Source of the DNA: Xylogone sp. PMI_703
Taxonomy: Eukaryota; Ascomycota; Leotiomycetes
Direction: 5' to 3'
DNA: 64,000 bases
Assembly: GCA_021399445.1 (NCBI GenBank)
Contig: JAJTUQ010000002.1
Span: forward strand, 744,001-808,000
Part shown: positions 48,887-61,282 of the stretch, in pieces
How the letters are laid out: each line of letters starts with the position of its first letter
Position numbering within the stretch: position 1 is the stretch's first letter
Notes under the pieces: generated by a model
Database searches by the model: none
The model's input: the letters and a program-made list of their open reading frames with translations, nothing else
Told to the model about the DNA's origin: nothing
Program-made: the position numbers and the translations under genes

Positions 48887-49090
48887 CTTGGAGAGGTCCT
48901 TGTAGTTGCGGAAGCCTTCCACAGAATGTGTCTGCTTAGACTCTACAAGTACGACGGATGTTGTCTACCACGACTACGTAGTGGGGTGCGGAAGCTCCAG
49001 TAGTTCGCTTATCAAGACGCTAGTATTTTATCGCTATCCGCCTACCAAAAAAGTTTGGGATGTCGAATATTTTCGCATCAACTCTGAAAA
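48887..49090. promoter_or_regulatory. Shared promoter of ARPC2 (-) and UTP12 (+)
   Basis: A 204-bp divergent region serving a cytoskeletal gene and a ribosome-synthesis gene. I see no E-box or other motif that I can name with confidence. Confidence 0.5.
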
Positions 49091-52043
49091 ATGGTGAAAT
49101 CATACCTGTAGGCCTACAATTAGCCAAAATATATGTAACTTGACTTACACGGATTATAGGAAGTATGAGCATACCAAAACTTTTGGACTAGTTACTTCTA
49201 GCTCTTCGAACGTTGTCTGGTGTTCCGAAGGGTCGGACACATCTGCACGAAGTACTGGTTCCGGACGGGCAATAGTTGGAGCAAATGAAGAGGTTTTATG
49301 CTGGGATGTCAAGAAGGGCGAGCTTCTAAGTCGATGGAGAGATAGTGACTGTCAGTCACAAGTAACAGCCATTGAGCAGAGCAAAACCGATCAAGACATT
49401 TTTGCAGTTGGATACGATGATGGAAGCATTAGAGTGTGGGACTCCAAGATCGGAAACGTCATAGTAAGTTTCAATGGGCATCGGTCTGCAGTTACAATTC
49501 TCTCGTTCGACCAATCCGGCGTTCGTCTGGCAAGTGGGTCAAAGGATACAGATGTCATTGTCTGGGATCTGGTTGCAGAGGTTGGCCTATTCAGGCTCAG
49601 GGGTCATAAGGACCAGATCACAGGCCTTAAATTTCTTCATCCAAGACCCGAAGAGAATTCAACCCCCACAACGGATGGACCTCCTGAGGAACCAGGTCAA
49701 TCCGAGGGCTTTTTGGTTAGTGTTGGGAAGGACGCGCTCATAAAGCTATGGGATGTCTCTTCTCAGCACTGTATTGAGACTCATGTTGCTCAGACAAGTG
49801 GAGAATGCTGGTCACTTGGAATCTCACCCGATGGCAGTGGGTGTATCACGGCTGGAAATGATGGAGAGCTGACTGTTTGGTCAATTGATATGCTATCTCT
49901 CTACCAACTTTCTACCAAAATCGCTACATCTATCAGTTCCCAGTATTTACACAAGAGAGGGGTTCTACATCGCCAGGGCAAGGATAAGACCATTAGCATC
50001 AATTTCCATCCTCAATACGACTACTTTGCTGTACACGGATCTGACAAGGCGGTCGAGATTTGGAGAATACGGACTGAAGAGGAAGTCAAGAAAAGTCTCG
50101 TCCGAAAACGGAAGCGGAGACGGGAGAAGTCAGCTTTGGCTGAGAGTGGAGAAGGTGTTAGTGACAACGCTACATTTGAGGACAAACCAGTTGATCTCTC
50201 GAATGCCGATATTACAGACTTTTTTGCTCAATATCTGATCGTACGGACAGGAGGTAAGGTTGCATCTATTGATTGGGTAAGGGTTAAGGGATCAAAGACC
50301 ATTCAAGTCCTAGTAGCGACTACAAATAATCAGCTAGAAGTCTATAGTGTCCCGACTAAAGGATCAAGCAAGAAGCCTACTACTGAGCCACAACCGGACT
50401 ATTCTCGAATTATCTCTGTTGATATGCCAGGTCATCGAGCGGATATCAGGACCCTAGCACTTAGCTCTGACGATCGAATGCTTGCATCCGCCTCGAACGG
50501 AGGGTTAAAGATATGGAATATTCGGACAGGCAGCTGCATACGTACGTTTGAATGCGGCTATGCACTCTGCTGTGCCTTCTTACCCGGAGACAAGATTGTT
50601 GTTGCAGGCACTAAATCGGGGGAGCTGGAACTTTTTGATGTTGCGTCTGCGGCCCTGATAGAGACTGTGAAAGCACACGAAAGTGCCATATGGACACTCC
50701 AAGTCCATCCGGATGGTACATCGCTTGCATCTGGAAGTGCGGACAAGTCCGCCAAATTCTGGAACTTTGAGGTTTTTCAGGAAGAAATTCCGGGCACCAA
50801 GCGGACTACACCAAAGCTACGGCTCGTTCATACTAGGACTTTAAAGGTATCAGATGATATTCTCAGTCTCAGATTCTCGCCAGATGCACGGCTTATCGCT
50901 GTAGCTCTTCTAGACAACACAGTCAAGGTGTTTTTCGCAGACTCACTAAAGCTGTTCCTCAATCTCTACGGTCATAAATTACCAGTCCTGAATATGGATA
51001 TTTCCTTCGATAGCAAACTCATTGTAACATGCTCGGCAGACAAGAATGTTCGATTGTGGGGACTCGATTTTGGAGACTGCCATAAGGCTTTTTTTGCTCA
51101 CCAAGACAGTATTCTGCAGGTGGCTTTCGTTCCACACAACCAGGACGGCAATGGTCATCATTTCTTCAGCTGCAGCAAGGACCGAACGATCAAGTACTGG
51201 GATGGTGATAAATTCGAACAAATTCAGAAACTCAAGGGACATCATGGAGAGATCTGGGCTCTTGCAATCAGCCGTGTAGGCAACTTCCTTGTGAGTGCGA
51301 GTCACGACAAGAGCATACGGGTCTGGGAACAAACAGACGAGCAGATCTTCCTCGAAGAAGAAAAGGAGAAGGAGCTGGAGGAGCTGTACGAAAGCACGCT
51401 GACCGCGTCACTGGAAGAGCAGAATGAAGGGGATGAACCCGCCGAGGTTGGGGCAGCAGGCAAACAGACGGTAGAGACCCTGATGGCTGGCGAGAAAATT
51501 GCGGCAGCACTAGAGGTTGGAATGGCTGATCTTGAAGCAATACGGGAATGGGAGGTGGCTAAAGCGACGCAGCCAAACCTGGCACCGCCAGCCCGCAACC
51601 CTCTCTTCATAGCGCTGGGAGGCATCAGAGCTGAGGTGCACGTGCTGACTGTTTTGCAAAAGATCAAGGCAGCGGCGCTGCAAGATGCGCTGCTCGTGCT
51701 TCCGTTCGCAACAGTACCGCAGCTCTTTACTTTCCTCAACATATTTGCACAGCGCTCGATGGACATTCCTCTGACCTGCCGCATCCTCTACTTCATGCTC
51801 AAGACGCACCATCGGCAGGTGGTAGCCAGCAAGAGCATGAAGGTGATGCTGGACGGGATCAGGAATCATTTACGGCAGACGCTGAGGCGCCAGAAAGACG
51901 AGATGGGCTACAATCTGGCAGCGCTGCGACTCCTAAGCAACCAGACCCGTGACCGGACAGTCAGCGACTACGTGGACGAGGCGACGTGGGGTACAGACGC
52001 CGCGGAGAACCAGCGAAAACGAGGCTTCATCCAGGTATCGTGA
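49091..52043 (+). CDS. UTP12: U3 snoRNP / small-subunit processome protein Utp12 (Dip2, WDR3 family)
   Basis: The model is join(49091..49107, 49160..52043), 966 residues. The first exon has only 17 coding bases (MVKSY plus two bases) and joins across a 52-nt intron to LKYEHTKTFGLVTSSSSN, the conserved start of the family. The protein is a nucleolar component of the UTP-B module needed for 18S rRNA maturation. Two tandem WD40 propellers cover about residues 10-740 (for example VYVWDL-like VIVWDL, LASGSKDTDVIVWD, TCSADKNVRLWG, SASHDKSIRVWE). A basic stretch (VRKRKRRREKSALAE, about 320) lies between blades. An acidic coiled segment (EEEKEKELEELYES, about 740) leads to the C-terminal Utp12 domain at about 818-935 (ALGGIRAEVHVLTVLQKIK, then TCRILYFMLKTHHRQVV). 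The ATG at 49091 is the only one that reaches the conserved frame by a proper splice. Confidence 0.95.
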
Positions 52044-54228
52044 TTATTACTTGCACAGTGGATAAGGGTGGAAGCCTACGGGGTAGTCGATTCTTCTTCG
52101 ATCTGCGCTTCTTTTGGCGGGGACTGGCTGTGTGCACATCCCGAAAGTCTTGCAAGGCCCAGGCTCTCTTGCAGGAAAAGAAGATTGCCGGGACGGGCCC
52201 CAATCGTGTGGGACGATCATGCAATGCATGGTTCCCGCGCTCATGGCCGTGCGCGCGCTTCGAAGCTGAGCAGCAGCTGAGACAACCACCAGCAGTGTGC
52301 CGTCACATATGGTACTTGTGTTCCATTACCTACGAGGTTAATATTAATACCGCTGTGCTAATATGCTCTGTGGGGGGTTTTGCGGGGAGGTTTAGAAAAA
52401 GGACCAAGAGCAAGTTTATGGTGGGAGACACGCCTTGCTTTTTCCTCTATTTATTTTCTCTTTTTGGAAGAAAACAAGAAAGAACAAGCAGAGGTGGAAG
52501 AGCGGGTAAATTCTGGGGCAAAATAGCCATGCCTCTCGTGGCTGCTGCTTATCGCGAGATTTATCTCACAGGCGTGGTGGAATGGGGAATGGGCAGCGAG
52601 TGTACATAATAGCAGCCGGTCACACTGGGAACAATACTTTGTACAGTAGGGTGAACAGATTTGTAGATTTATCATTTTTATTACTGTAGACAGTAGTTTT
52701 GGAGAAGAAGAAAAAAAGCCGTGTTGTTATTACAGTATGATTGATTGATCCTCAAGCCTCGATCGAGCCACATAGTAAGGACTGTTTCATGATTGATCTC
52801 GTGATACCATAATATTCCCATAAAACGCCCAAGGGGGAGGCTTGACACCTTCCTTGCGTGGGTGAGTAATTGATTACAGTATTGTACTGTGGTAGATGCT
52901 CAGAGTCACGTGCCGGCGCCCCCAGAGTGCCAGGTCCAACTGACGTCTTTTGGGGAAATTTTCTCTTTCTGGCGCGTCGAAGCACGGGCATCGCATCAGT
53001 GCAGCGGGGTATGACACCATAGGGAAGCGCGGTGATTGGGTGTGGCGCCGGAGCATCAGCAGCGCCACCCGGAGAATTTCTGGGCCGCTGAGTGGCTGGA
53101 GCCGACGACGTCCTGGCACAACCGTCAACGATTTTGGTCTCTCTCGCTCCCTGACTACAGAGTGGTACTGTAGTATGCTTCCCCCCAGGCAAACAGACGG
53201 AGATGCCAGATTCCCGCAGCCCAATTATTATTTTCTCTAGCCCAGATGGCGTGCTTACCGCGTCTGGACCCTGGTTGCGCTTGGCAAGTGCTCTCCCGGG
53301 GGGGGGCAGGAGCTCAGGGTGGACGAGTCGACGACGCATCCGTAATGATGATGACAGGTTCTCGATGGGACATGGCGGTGGATTGGATGGAGCTAAACGA
53401 TTGACCTAGAGTACTACTGTGGTATACCTCGACACATATGCTGTTCCTCTCTGCAGTAAGTGAGTTACAGCTGTACTGGACTGTACCACTATGCTCTAAC
53501 GTAATTAATTAATTAGCTGTACTATACTGTAATGTACCGACCAGCCCCCCCCCCCCCCTTAAGCTTCTTTCCTCCTCTTCTCTAGCCTCTTTTTCCCTTT
53601 TGCTTTTTCTCCTCTCGTGCTCTTCTTCTTCTCTTCCTGTCTTCCCTCCTTCAGACACCTTCCGCTGACAGCAGCAAAAGGAGGGGCACATCTATCTCTC
53701 TCACTCGCCTTCCTCTCTCAGCCTCGCGTCGCCTGGACTCTGCTGCTCGCCATCGAGGACGAACACAGCGGGTTCTGGACCTGCCTTGTTGCGCTCCCTT
53801 GCTGTGATCCTCGAAGACTTCCAGAAGAAAGCACTGGATCTGATAGGTAAGACAGGACCAGCAGCAAGACACGGCGCACCACAGCGAACCACAGCTGCTG
53901 CCCCCAGAGCACGCAATTATTGGTGGCGCCTCTGTCTGCTTTCCCGCTCGGGCTTAGCGCCGCCTGTCTGCGTACTGGTCTCTGGTCTTCCCGCCGGACA
54001 AGGCTGGTCCTCTGTTCCCACTCCCACGGTGGCGGTTCTTCCCTGCCTTCCCTTGCCCCTTCCTGGGCACCCTGGGCAACCCTGGGTACTGTGTAAGCTG
54101 TCCCGGCCCCGTATATGAGCTCTGCCCTCGCCCACCTCCCAAGACAGAGACCGAGTGTATTCGAGACTCTCGCCCTCCTCCTCCTCCTCCTCCTCTCCAT
54201 TGTCTCCCTCACCCTCCCCCCAAGCACC
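52044..54228. other. Intergenic: UTP12 3' region and sulfate permease promoter
   Basis: About 2.2 kb. GTAC/TACTGTA words are frequent (near 52640, 52876, 53163, 53408, 53470 and 53518). A run of 14 C lies at 53545-53558. From about 53565 to 53720 the plus strand is CT-rich, as are 54165-54225, which fits the promoter and leader of the permease gene. An in-frame ATG at 54115 lies upstream of the chosen permease start. No gene was found in the remaining frames. Confidence 0.55.
53545..53558. repeat. Run of 14 C
   Basis: A homopolymer in non-coding DNA flanked by AATGTACCGACCAG and TTAAGC. It could be a length-variable site or a sequencing weak point. Confidence 0.85.
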
Positions 54229-57124
54229 ATGGCGGCAGCAACCAAGCTCGGCCATGGCCTGGCCAAGGTCCTGGGCATCAAGCTGGACCATCCCGACGAG
54301 CGTGATCAGGATCTGACCCGCGGCGAATCCATCTTCTCAACCCGCACCGCCGACACCTTCGTCGAGGAGGAGCCAACCTCGGCCGAATGGATCCGTGAGA
54401 CCATCCCTTCGCGCCAGGAGATCGCCGAGTATGCCATCTCGCTCTTTCCCTTCTTGAAGTGGATTGGCTCCTACAACCTCCAATGGCTCTATGGCGATCT
54501 CGTAGCAGGTTCGTACCTACCTACTCTACCTACTCTCATCCAATTGAAAGAAAAATCCGTGCTGTATTTTCTGTATTTTCTATATGCTCTTGATTTTGAG
54601 AAACCGGCCCTTGATCTTACGGGATAGAGGCACCAATTCAATATCAATATCTGAAAGACGGAGAGTGGTGGATTGGTTATATGCGATTTTTCAAAAGTAC
54701 ACAGGAATCCTTTCTAACCGATATACTTTGTCACAGGGATCACCATCGGTGCGGTAGTTGTGCCTCAAGGAATGGCCTATGCCAAGCTGGCTGCTCTTGA
54801 ACCGCAGTTTGGTCTCTACTCCTCCTTTATGGGGGTTTTGATCTACTGGTTTTTTGCTACATCCAAGGATATCACCATCGGTGTAGGTTCTTCCCCCCCC
54901 CTTCCGCAAAGGCGACGTCCGCGTGAGGTTACGGGCGAGAAAAGTAGCAGTTTGATAGCTAACCCACGGCCCTTAGCCTGTGGCCGTCATGTCCACCATT
55001 ACTGGAAACATCGTGACCAAGGCGGCAAAGACTCATCCAGAGGTCCCCGGCCACGTTCTCGCATCCGCCCTGGCCGTCATCGCGGGCTGCATCATTATTT
55101 TTATTGGTCTGATACGCTTCGGTCGGATCGTGGACTTGATACCTCTCGTCTCGATCTCCGCCTTCATGACCGGTTCTGCCCTGAACATCGCTGTCGGTCA
55201 AGTCCCGGGTTTGATGGGTATCTCGGGCTTCGACACCCGTGCTTCCACCTACCTAGTTGTGATCAACACGCTGAAGGGTCTGCCTCGCACCACGGTTGAC
55301 GCCGCAATGGGCCTCACAGCTCTCTTCCTCCTATACCTAATCCGATCGGCGTGTAAATACGCCGCGAAGAAGTATCCTCAACATCAGAAGCTCTTCTTCT
55401 TCCTAGCTACTCTCCGGACCGTCTTTGTCATGCTCTTGTACACCTTGATAAGCTGGCTTGTGAACAGGCATCGTCGCAAGAACCCTCGATTCAAGATCCT
55501 GGGGAACGTACCGCGAGGTAAGCTCGTGCCCCCCGCTACACAAATCCCATCTCCTGCCCCCGCTTGATCTGACTACTAAACAATCCCATTAGGCTTCAAA
55601 AATGCCGCTGCTCCCACAGTCAACAAGTCAATCATAAAGATCTTTGCCGGTGACCTCCCTGCAACTGTCATCGTTCTCCTCATCGAGCATATTGCTATCT
55701 CAAAATCATTTGGCCGGGTCAACAACTACGTGATCAACCCTTCTCAGGAACTGGTTGCCATCGGCATCACCAACATCCTAGGTCCGTTTCTGGGTGCCTA
55801 CCCAGCTACTGGATCTTTCTCGCGTACTGCTATCAAGTCTAAAGCTGGCGTCCGCACGCCGTTTGCTGGCGTCATCACGGCTATTGTAGTTCTCCTGGCA
55901 ATCTATGCTCTTCCGGCTGTCTTCTTTTACATCCCCAATGCATCCCTCTCTGGTGTTATCATTCACGCCGTTGGTGATCTTATCACACCACCCAACACGG
56001 TCTATCGGTTCTGGCGGGTTTCACCCCTCGAGGTCCCCATCTTCTTTGCCGGCGTGCTTGTCACAGTCTTCTCGTCCATCGAAAATGGTATCTACACCAC
56101 CATATGTGTCTCCATGGGCCTCTTCCTGTTCCGAGCTCTCATGGCTAGGGGTCGCTTTTTGGGCAGAGTCACGGTCCACTCGGTTGCTGGAGACCACGTC
56201 ATTGGTCATGATGGGACACCGATAGCTTCCACAAATCTGGGCAGTATAAATAGAGAGTCAAATCCCGAGTCCACGCTCGATGATGCTCCTTTCCGGAACG
56301 TTTTCCTCCCGCTAGACCATCGCGATGGGTCCAATCCAGAAATCGATATCCAATCACCATACCCAGGAATATTCATATACCGCTTCTCTGAGGGCTTCAA
56401 CTATCCAAATGCTAATCATTATCTCGATCATTTAACAGACACGATCTTTGCCCAAACAAGACGCACCAATTTGGACCATTATCCCCGGCCAGGCGACCGT
56501 CCTTGGAACGATCCAGGTCCCAGGCACGGAAAGAAGTCTGCTGATATCTCGCACCTGCCCACACTGAAAGCCATCATCCTAGACTTCAGTTCCGTCAATA
56601 ATGTTGACATTACATCTGTGCAGCAGCTCATTGACGTCCGAAACCAATTGGACAGGTACACTGCCCCGTCGGTTGTTGACTGGCATTTCGCATCGATCAA
56701 CAATAGATGGACCAAACGAGCCCTTGCTAGTGCTGGATTTGGTTATCCAAGCACCGATTCTCCTCATCATCCACTCTGGAAGCCAATCTTCAGCGTTGCT
56801 TGGATAGGCGGTTCCGATTCGCCAGCTTCTGCCGTCGAGGCGTCCAACACCGAGAAGGATCTCAAAGACCAACGATCAAGAGAAGCAACCCATAAGGTTG
56901 GCGGTGATACTATTCGTGCTGATTCCGAAAGCGGTTCATCTACAGATTTGAAGCTACCGCAGCATCTCAGACCCCAGGTCAGGAGTGCATTGGTTGTGAC
57001 GGGACTAAACAGACCCCTTTTCCATATTGACCTCACCAGCGCACTACAGAGTGCCATTGCGAACGTTAGGGCGCGTGAAGAATTTGAGTCACGTGGAGGA
57101 CCTGGAATTGGGCAGGAACCCTAG
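54229..57124 (+). CDS. SulP-family sulfate permease with STAS domain
   Basis: The model is join(54229..54508, 54737..54882, 54977..55517, 55593..57124), 832 residues. The protein takes up sulfate at the plasma membrane for cysteine and methionine synthesis, like Neurospora CYS-14 and Aspergillus sB. The N-terminus MAAATKLGHGLAKVLGIKLD is typical. The membrane part, about 85-540, starts with WLYGDLVAGITIGAVVVPQG and the SulP signature around MAYAKLAALEPQFGLYSSFM. It continues with DITIGPVAVMST, built across the second intron, and ATGSFSRTAIKSKAGVRTPF. A cytosolic STAS domain occupies about 575-750 (LKAIILDFSSVNNVDITSVQ). The tail is polar. The first intron (228 nt) is longer than most here. 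An in-frame ATG at 54115 would add 38 residues with a hydrophobic run; the ATG at 54229 (CACCATGGCG) is preferred. Sulfate rather than another anion is inferred from family similarity. Confidence 0.92.
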
Positions 57125-59013
57125 ATAACGACTTGCGTTTTGGTTTGTATTTTACATATTTTGAGACCTTATGATACCTCTTAGTTGGACCGTCTAGACT
57201 TTCCTGTGGCGCTTATGATAATATATATTTCACCGAATATGCTGCTATATGTATAAATATAATAATACAATTCATGAAATCATGCCTCAGACGCCTCCTA
57301 CTTTTCTATGTGTGTCGTACTCTGCGGAGACAGGGTGGTGGGTGTGGTCCTTATGGAGCATTTTATTATCAGTAATTGTATCAACTATGTTAAGTTAAGC
57401 CCTTCGGACTTTGACAGCGCTACACGCTTCCACCACTGGAGTCGCGCGTTCCCAGAGGTCTGATGTACTCCAGTTTGGTTGATAATAAGGAGCATATATC
57501 TCCAATATTGTCAATGCTAAAAGAAAATAGGGTTTTGTAGGACTGATACATCCCTACAAGATGCCTTGAGTTACCCCATATCACGAATAGCATGACGTGT
57601 TTCAGTTTAAATCCTTAGGGGTTATGAATAACTAGTTCTATGGGAATTATAATACTCTTTCTTCTAGCGCATACTTTCATGCGCAATTTCGAGTACCTAT
57701 GCGCTTTTCTTGGTCTAGATTTGAACGCGCTGGTTCTGTACACATCTCGAGAAGAATCCGATCGAAACAGGAATGGGAATGGTATCGCGACTCACCAATC
57801 AAGAGCAAGAGCGCTTCACTCTTTCTCGAAATACCTACGACTAGGCCCCATCGTTCTTTTTTAAATTGTTGTCTAGTTTTGAGCCTGAAATAAAAGCTTA
57901 GCCCGGTGGATCCGTGAAATTATGACGGCCTACGCAGTCCAATTGGATAGTGCACCAACATTTAACCACAGCCGAGAGGGAAACTACCTAGGATAACGGT
58001 TGCAAATTAGGTACCTAAATGGGCTCAAAGTTTTATGGATTGACTTGCATACATGCGATAGGTACCTATGGTAAGGATCAAATATGGCTTTTCAGGGCCC
58101 TCTAATTTAACTATCATATAGAAATATTATTACAGCTATGGACTACTTAGAATCACGAAAACTAGTTTCCCGGCACATGTGAATTAAACAATATTGAAAT
58201 GGACATTTCTGAAAATATTTGTTCCTCTAATGGAATAAAGCTCACTTTGAGATCATTTTCAGGTCCCCGGTTGCCAAGAACCCAAGTTTAGGCCTATATG
58301 GATTCTACGAAACGGGAAATTGGCATTGTTGCAATGATCAGTTACGACCACTGACACGACTCCTGTATATACATGCCGTGGCCTAAACTTGTTAAATAAA
58401 ATAGTTCCACAATAATTAATTAGTAACACTTCCCCTTGACCAGCTTAGAGAATGTATTAGTGATGTTTGAAATAGCTAACAATCTAGAACCCAAGGGATA
58501 GCAAACATTGCTTACACAGCGATTTACTGTAGGTGGTGACATGAATTCGTTATGTGCGTTTAAATATTCATTATCCATTATCTATAGACTAAACAAGCTG
58601 GCAGTTGACGTGTCAGTGGAATCCTGTACTCCTTCCTTGTCTATCTAATTCGTCGACCAATTACGCGTATACCGCCCGGAGCTCCAAGAAGTAGACAATA
58701 AATATAAGCATAAGCACTATGGTAAATCACACAAATACCCAAAGATATCATCGCTTTCAAAGGCAAATAATAGGAACCTTAATATCATTCGTGGTGTTCG
58801 GCTGGCGTAGCTACGGTAGGTAACGGCTGCGTTTTAAACATCTATCTGGCGCAAGTAAACTTGCGTACACACTTATCACTCTGCCCTTTAAAAAAAGTAC
58901 CCACACCTATTAGATTGTTTTAGTTGCCGCTTATAAAGCTCTTTATTACACAATGCCCGTGGAACTCCTATCCTGAAACTACCTCTCCCCCCCAAAGTGA
59001 CATGCGTCCAGAA
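57125..59013. other. Intergenic: convergent 3' regions of permease and MEX67
   Basis: About 1.9 kb of AT-rich DNA between two convergent genes, longer than two 3' untranslated regions need. Two GGTACC-centred 12-bp palindromes lie at 58007-58018 and 58058-58069. The longest frame is 74 codons (57640-57864) and unrecognised. No tRNA, transposon or repeat family was identified. Confidence 0.55.
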
Positions 59014-61282
59014 TTAATCACCCGCGAGGAATCCTCCAATTGAGATAACCTTGGTTGCTTTTCATACAAATGCTTCTTGTGGTAGTTTATCCTTCGACCA
59101 ATTAATTTTAAATCCAAAAAGAACATATTGTTACGTACCTTATTAGCAATGAATGCTGCAAAAGCTTTCTCAATATCCCAGCCCGTCTCCGTCAAACAGA
59201 GCATCGCATATGCAGGTGTCATACCTGTCTTCTCTGCTAGTTGTATAATTATTGCCTCCTGATTCTGCTGCTCAGCTGCCGGGGCAAGTGGTCCAAGATT
59301 GTTGGCTGTTATTGATGGTAACGGTAGAGGTGTCCACGCTTTCAAGACCAAGAGATCACTGACTACTCTGATGGGTGGGCCTTGGGGTAATCCAGGTCCA
59401 AGCACAAATGTCCTTGAAAAACTACGGAGAGCTTTCTCGGCCGAAGGGCTTGGTAGCTCTTCAAACTCGCCATGAATACTGAGGATAAGTCCATCAACCC
59501 CACGGATACTTTGTCCAGTAGGGTCTGCTAGTCCGGGTAAGGGATGACAATCAATGACATACTTATCCGCCTGTGTAGAGAGATCGGGATGGCGGGTAGT
59601 AGGTAAACTAGACCATAGAGCCTGAATCTGTTCAATGCCACAATATCTACGGGTCATTCTGGCTGGAAGATGCGTTATTTTGACGAGGTTTCTGGAATGT
59701 TTCGTATAGGGAGCCCATGGTGGTATTGGAGCGGAATTTTGTGGGTCCCTAGGAGCCGTCATGTTGATAGATAGTGAGAATAGGGATCTAGAATCATAGA
59801 AAGTGGCTATCAGTGACATACGATCACTGTCATAAAGGCTCAGGAACTGCCGAATGAAGTTTTCTCCTATTTGGCCGGCATCTCTAAAGTCGGGTCCACT
59901 TATAGGAATTGGAGACTTCACTGCTTCAAGGGCAGCAGCTATTTCTTCTGCTGACCTAACCTGGACGCCGTTCAAAATTTGAAGGTTCGGGTACCATCTT
60001 AAAATATCAGTCTTATAATCTGGATAGAGAGACTCAATAGGATTGCCAGTCATAACTAGGTTTTCGAGATATCGGAATTTCCACCGCCATAGTTCGATAG
60101 ATCTTAGATCTTTTAGGTTGTTCCTCGAAAGATCAAGGTTTTTAAGGTCCGGAAAAGTTTGGGCCAAGGTTGTGACTTTTGTTAGATCTTCTAGCTCGTT
60201 ATCTGACAGTGTGACACTGATGATGGCGTTACGTTTCTCTTCCCGCGAACTGAATAACCGATCACACACAACCATCAGAACAGGAAATAGCTTCGAAATA
60301 GTATTTCGTTCATCGAAAATACCCATCTTTAATAAGCCTGGATCTTTTCCAAGTGCCGAGAGGTTCAAAAGCTTTAGATTTGGATCGTACCTCGTGCTGA
60401 GGATTCCTTGGATCTGATCCTGGATTTCCTTTGCGGATCTGGATATTTCTGGCTCCCTTTCTCCCGCCTTATTAGAATGAGTAGATGCTGGCGTTTCGTA
60501 GCTTCGTATGCTAAGTGGAGTTCCGGCAAAAGAAAAGTTATCCAACTTCAGTATTGTCGCTGCATCCTGTGGAGATACCGTGATAATGACTGAGTCACCT
60601 TCCATATGTGACTATTCGACGTTAGCAAGGCATTGCAACCTTGGCTTGATGGTCATGGCGGATCATGGAAGAGCGGGATGGTCCAGCGTCGAACGTCTAC
60701 TCATCGCATTGGGGTTGGAATTGAAAGCGACTGTAGTGAGATGGTGCCAATACCCGCTCCAATCATAACATGATCATAGTTATAACATACCTTCTTGATC
60801 TTCACGGTCCTGTTGGATTTGGCGTCTAGTCCACTTGCTTTTCGTTCCAGGAATGCCAGCAGACTTTCCAGGCCACCATCTGCATTTGACGCTGCTTTAC
60901 TAGATCTGAGACCATCCACACGGATCGTTGTACTCGTTGGTCTACTGATATGTGTTTCCAACACATTGGCCTGCCTGGTATTCAAACCCCTTAGAATTGC
61001 TTGCTGGGAGCGTTGTGATCCAAGACCACCACGACCTTGTCCTGTCATACTTCCACCTCGGGCCGGCGAGGGCCGCCCATCGTGCCTTGTGAGGGTAGTC
61101 TTGTTTCTATTAGAGGCTGCAGCGGCATCCATGACCAAGTCTCCATCTCTATCTACTCTCACTGAACCACCTCGGCGCTTTTGTATACCTCCTCTGCCAA
61201 CACCCCTCAGGATAGGAGATGCATTTCTGGATCGGTTTGTTGCGGTTGACCCCCTCTGAGATGCGCTGGGACGTTGTGCCAT
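59014..61282 (-). CDS. MEX67: mRNA export receptor Mex67 (NXF family)
   Basis: The model is complement(join(59014..59049, 59139..60611, 60791..61282)), 666 residues. Mex67 works as a dimer with Mtr2 to carry mRNA through nuclear pores. Residues 1-100 are rich in Arg and Gly (RGVGRGGIQKRRGG, GQGRGGLGSQ). An RNA-binding RRM-like fold spans about 155-200 (VKIKKSHMEGDSVIITVSP across the first junction). Leucine-rich repeats lie at about 265-350 (LKNLDLSRNNLKDL, LENLVMTGNPIESLYPDYK). The NTF2-like, Mtr2-binding domain covers about 380-570 (IRQFLSLYDSDRMSLIATFY). A UBA domain follows at about 616-655 (LAEKTGMTPAYAMLCLTETG). The last 36-nt exon (VISIGGFLAGD) is the least certain part: intron 2 is open, and its retention gives another C-terminus. 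The first intron is 179 nt. Confidence 0.9.
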
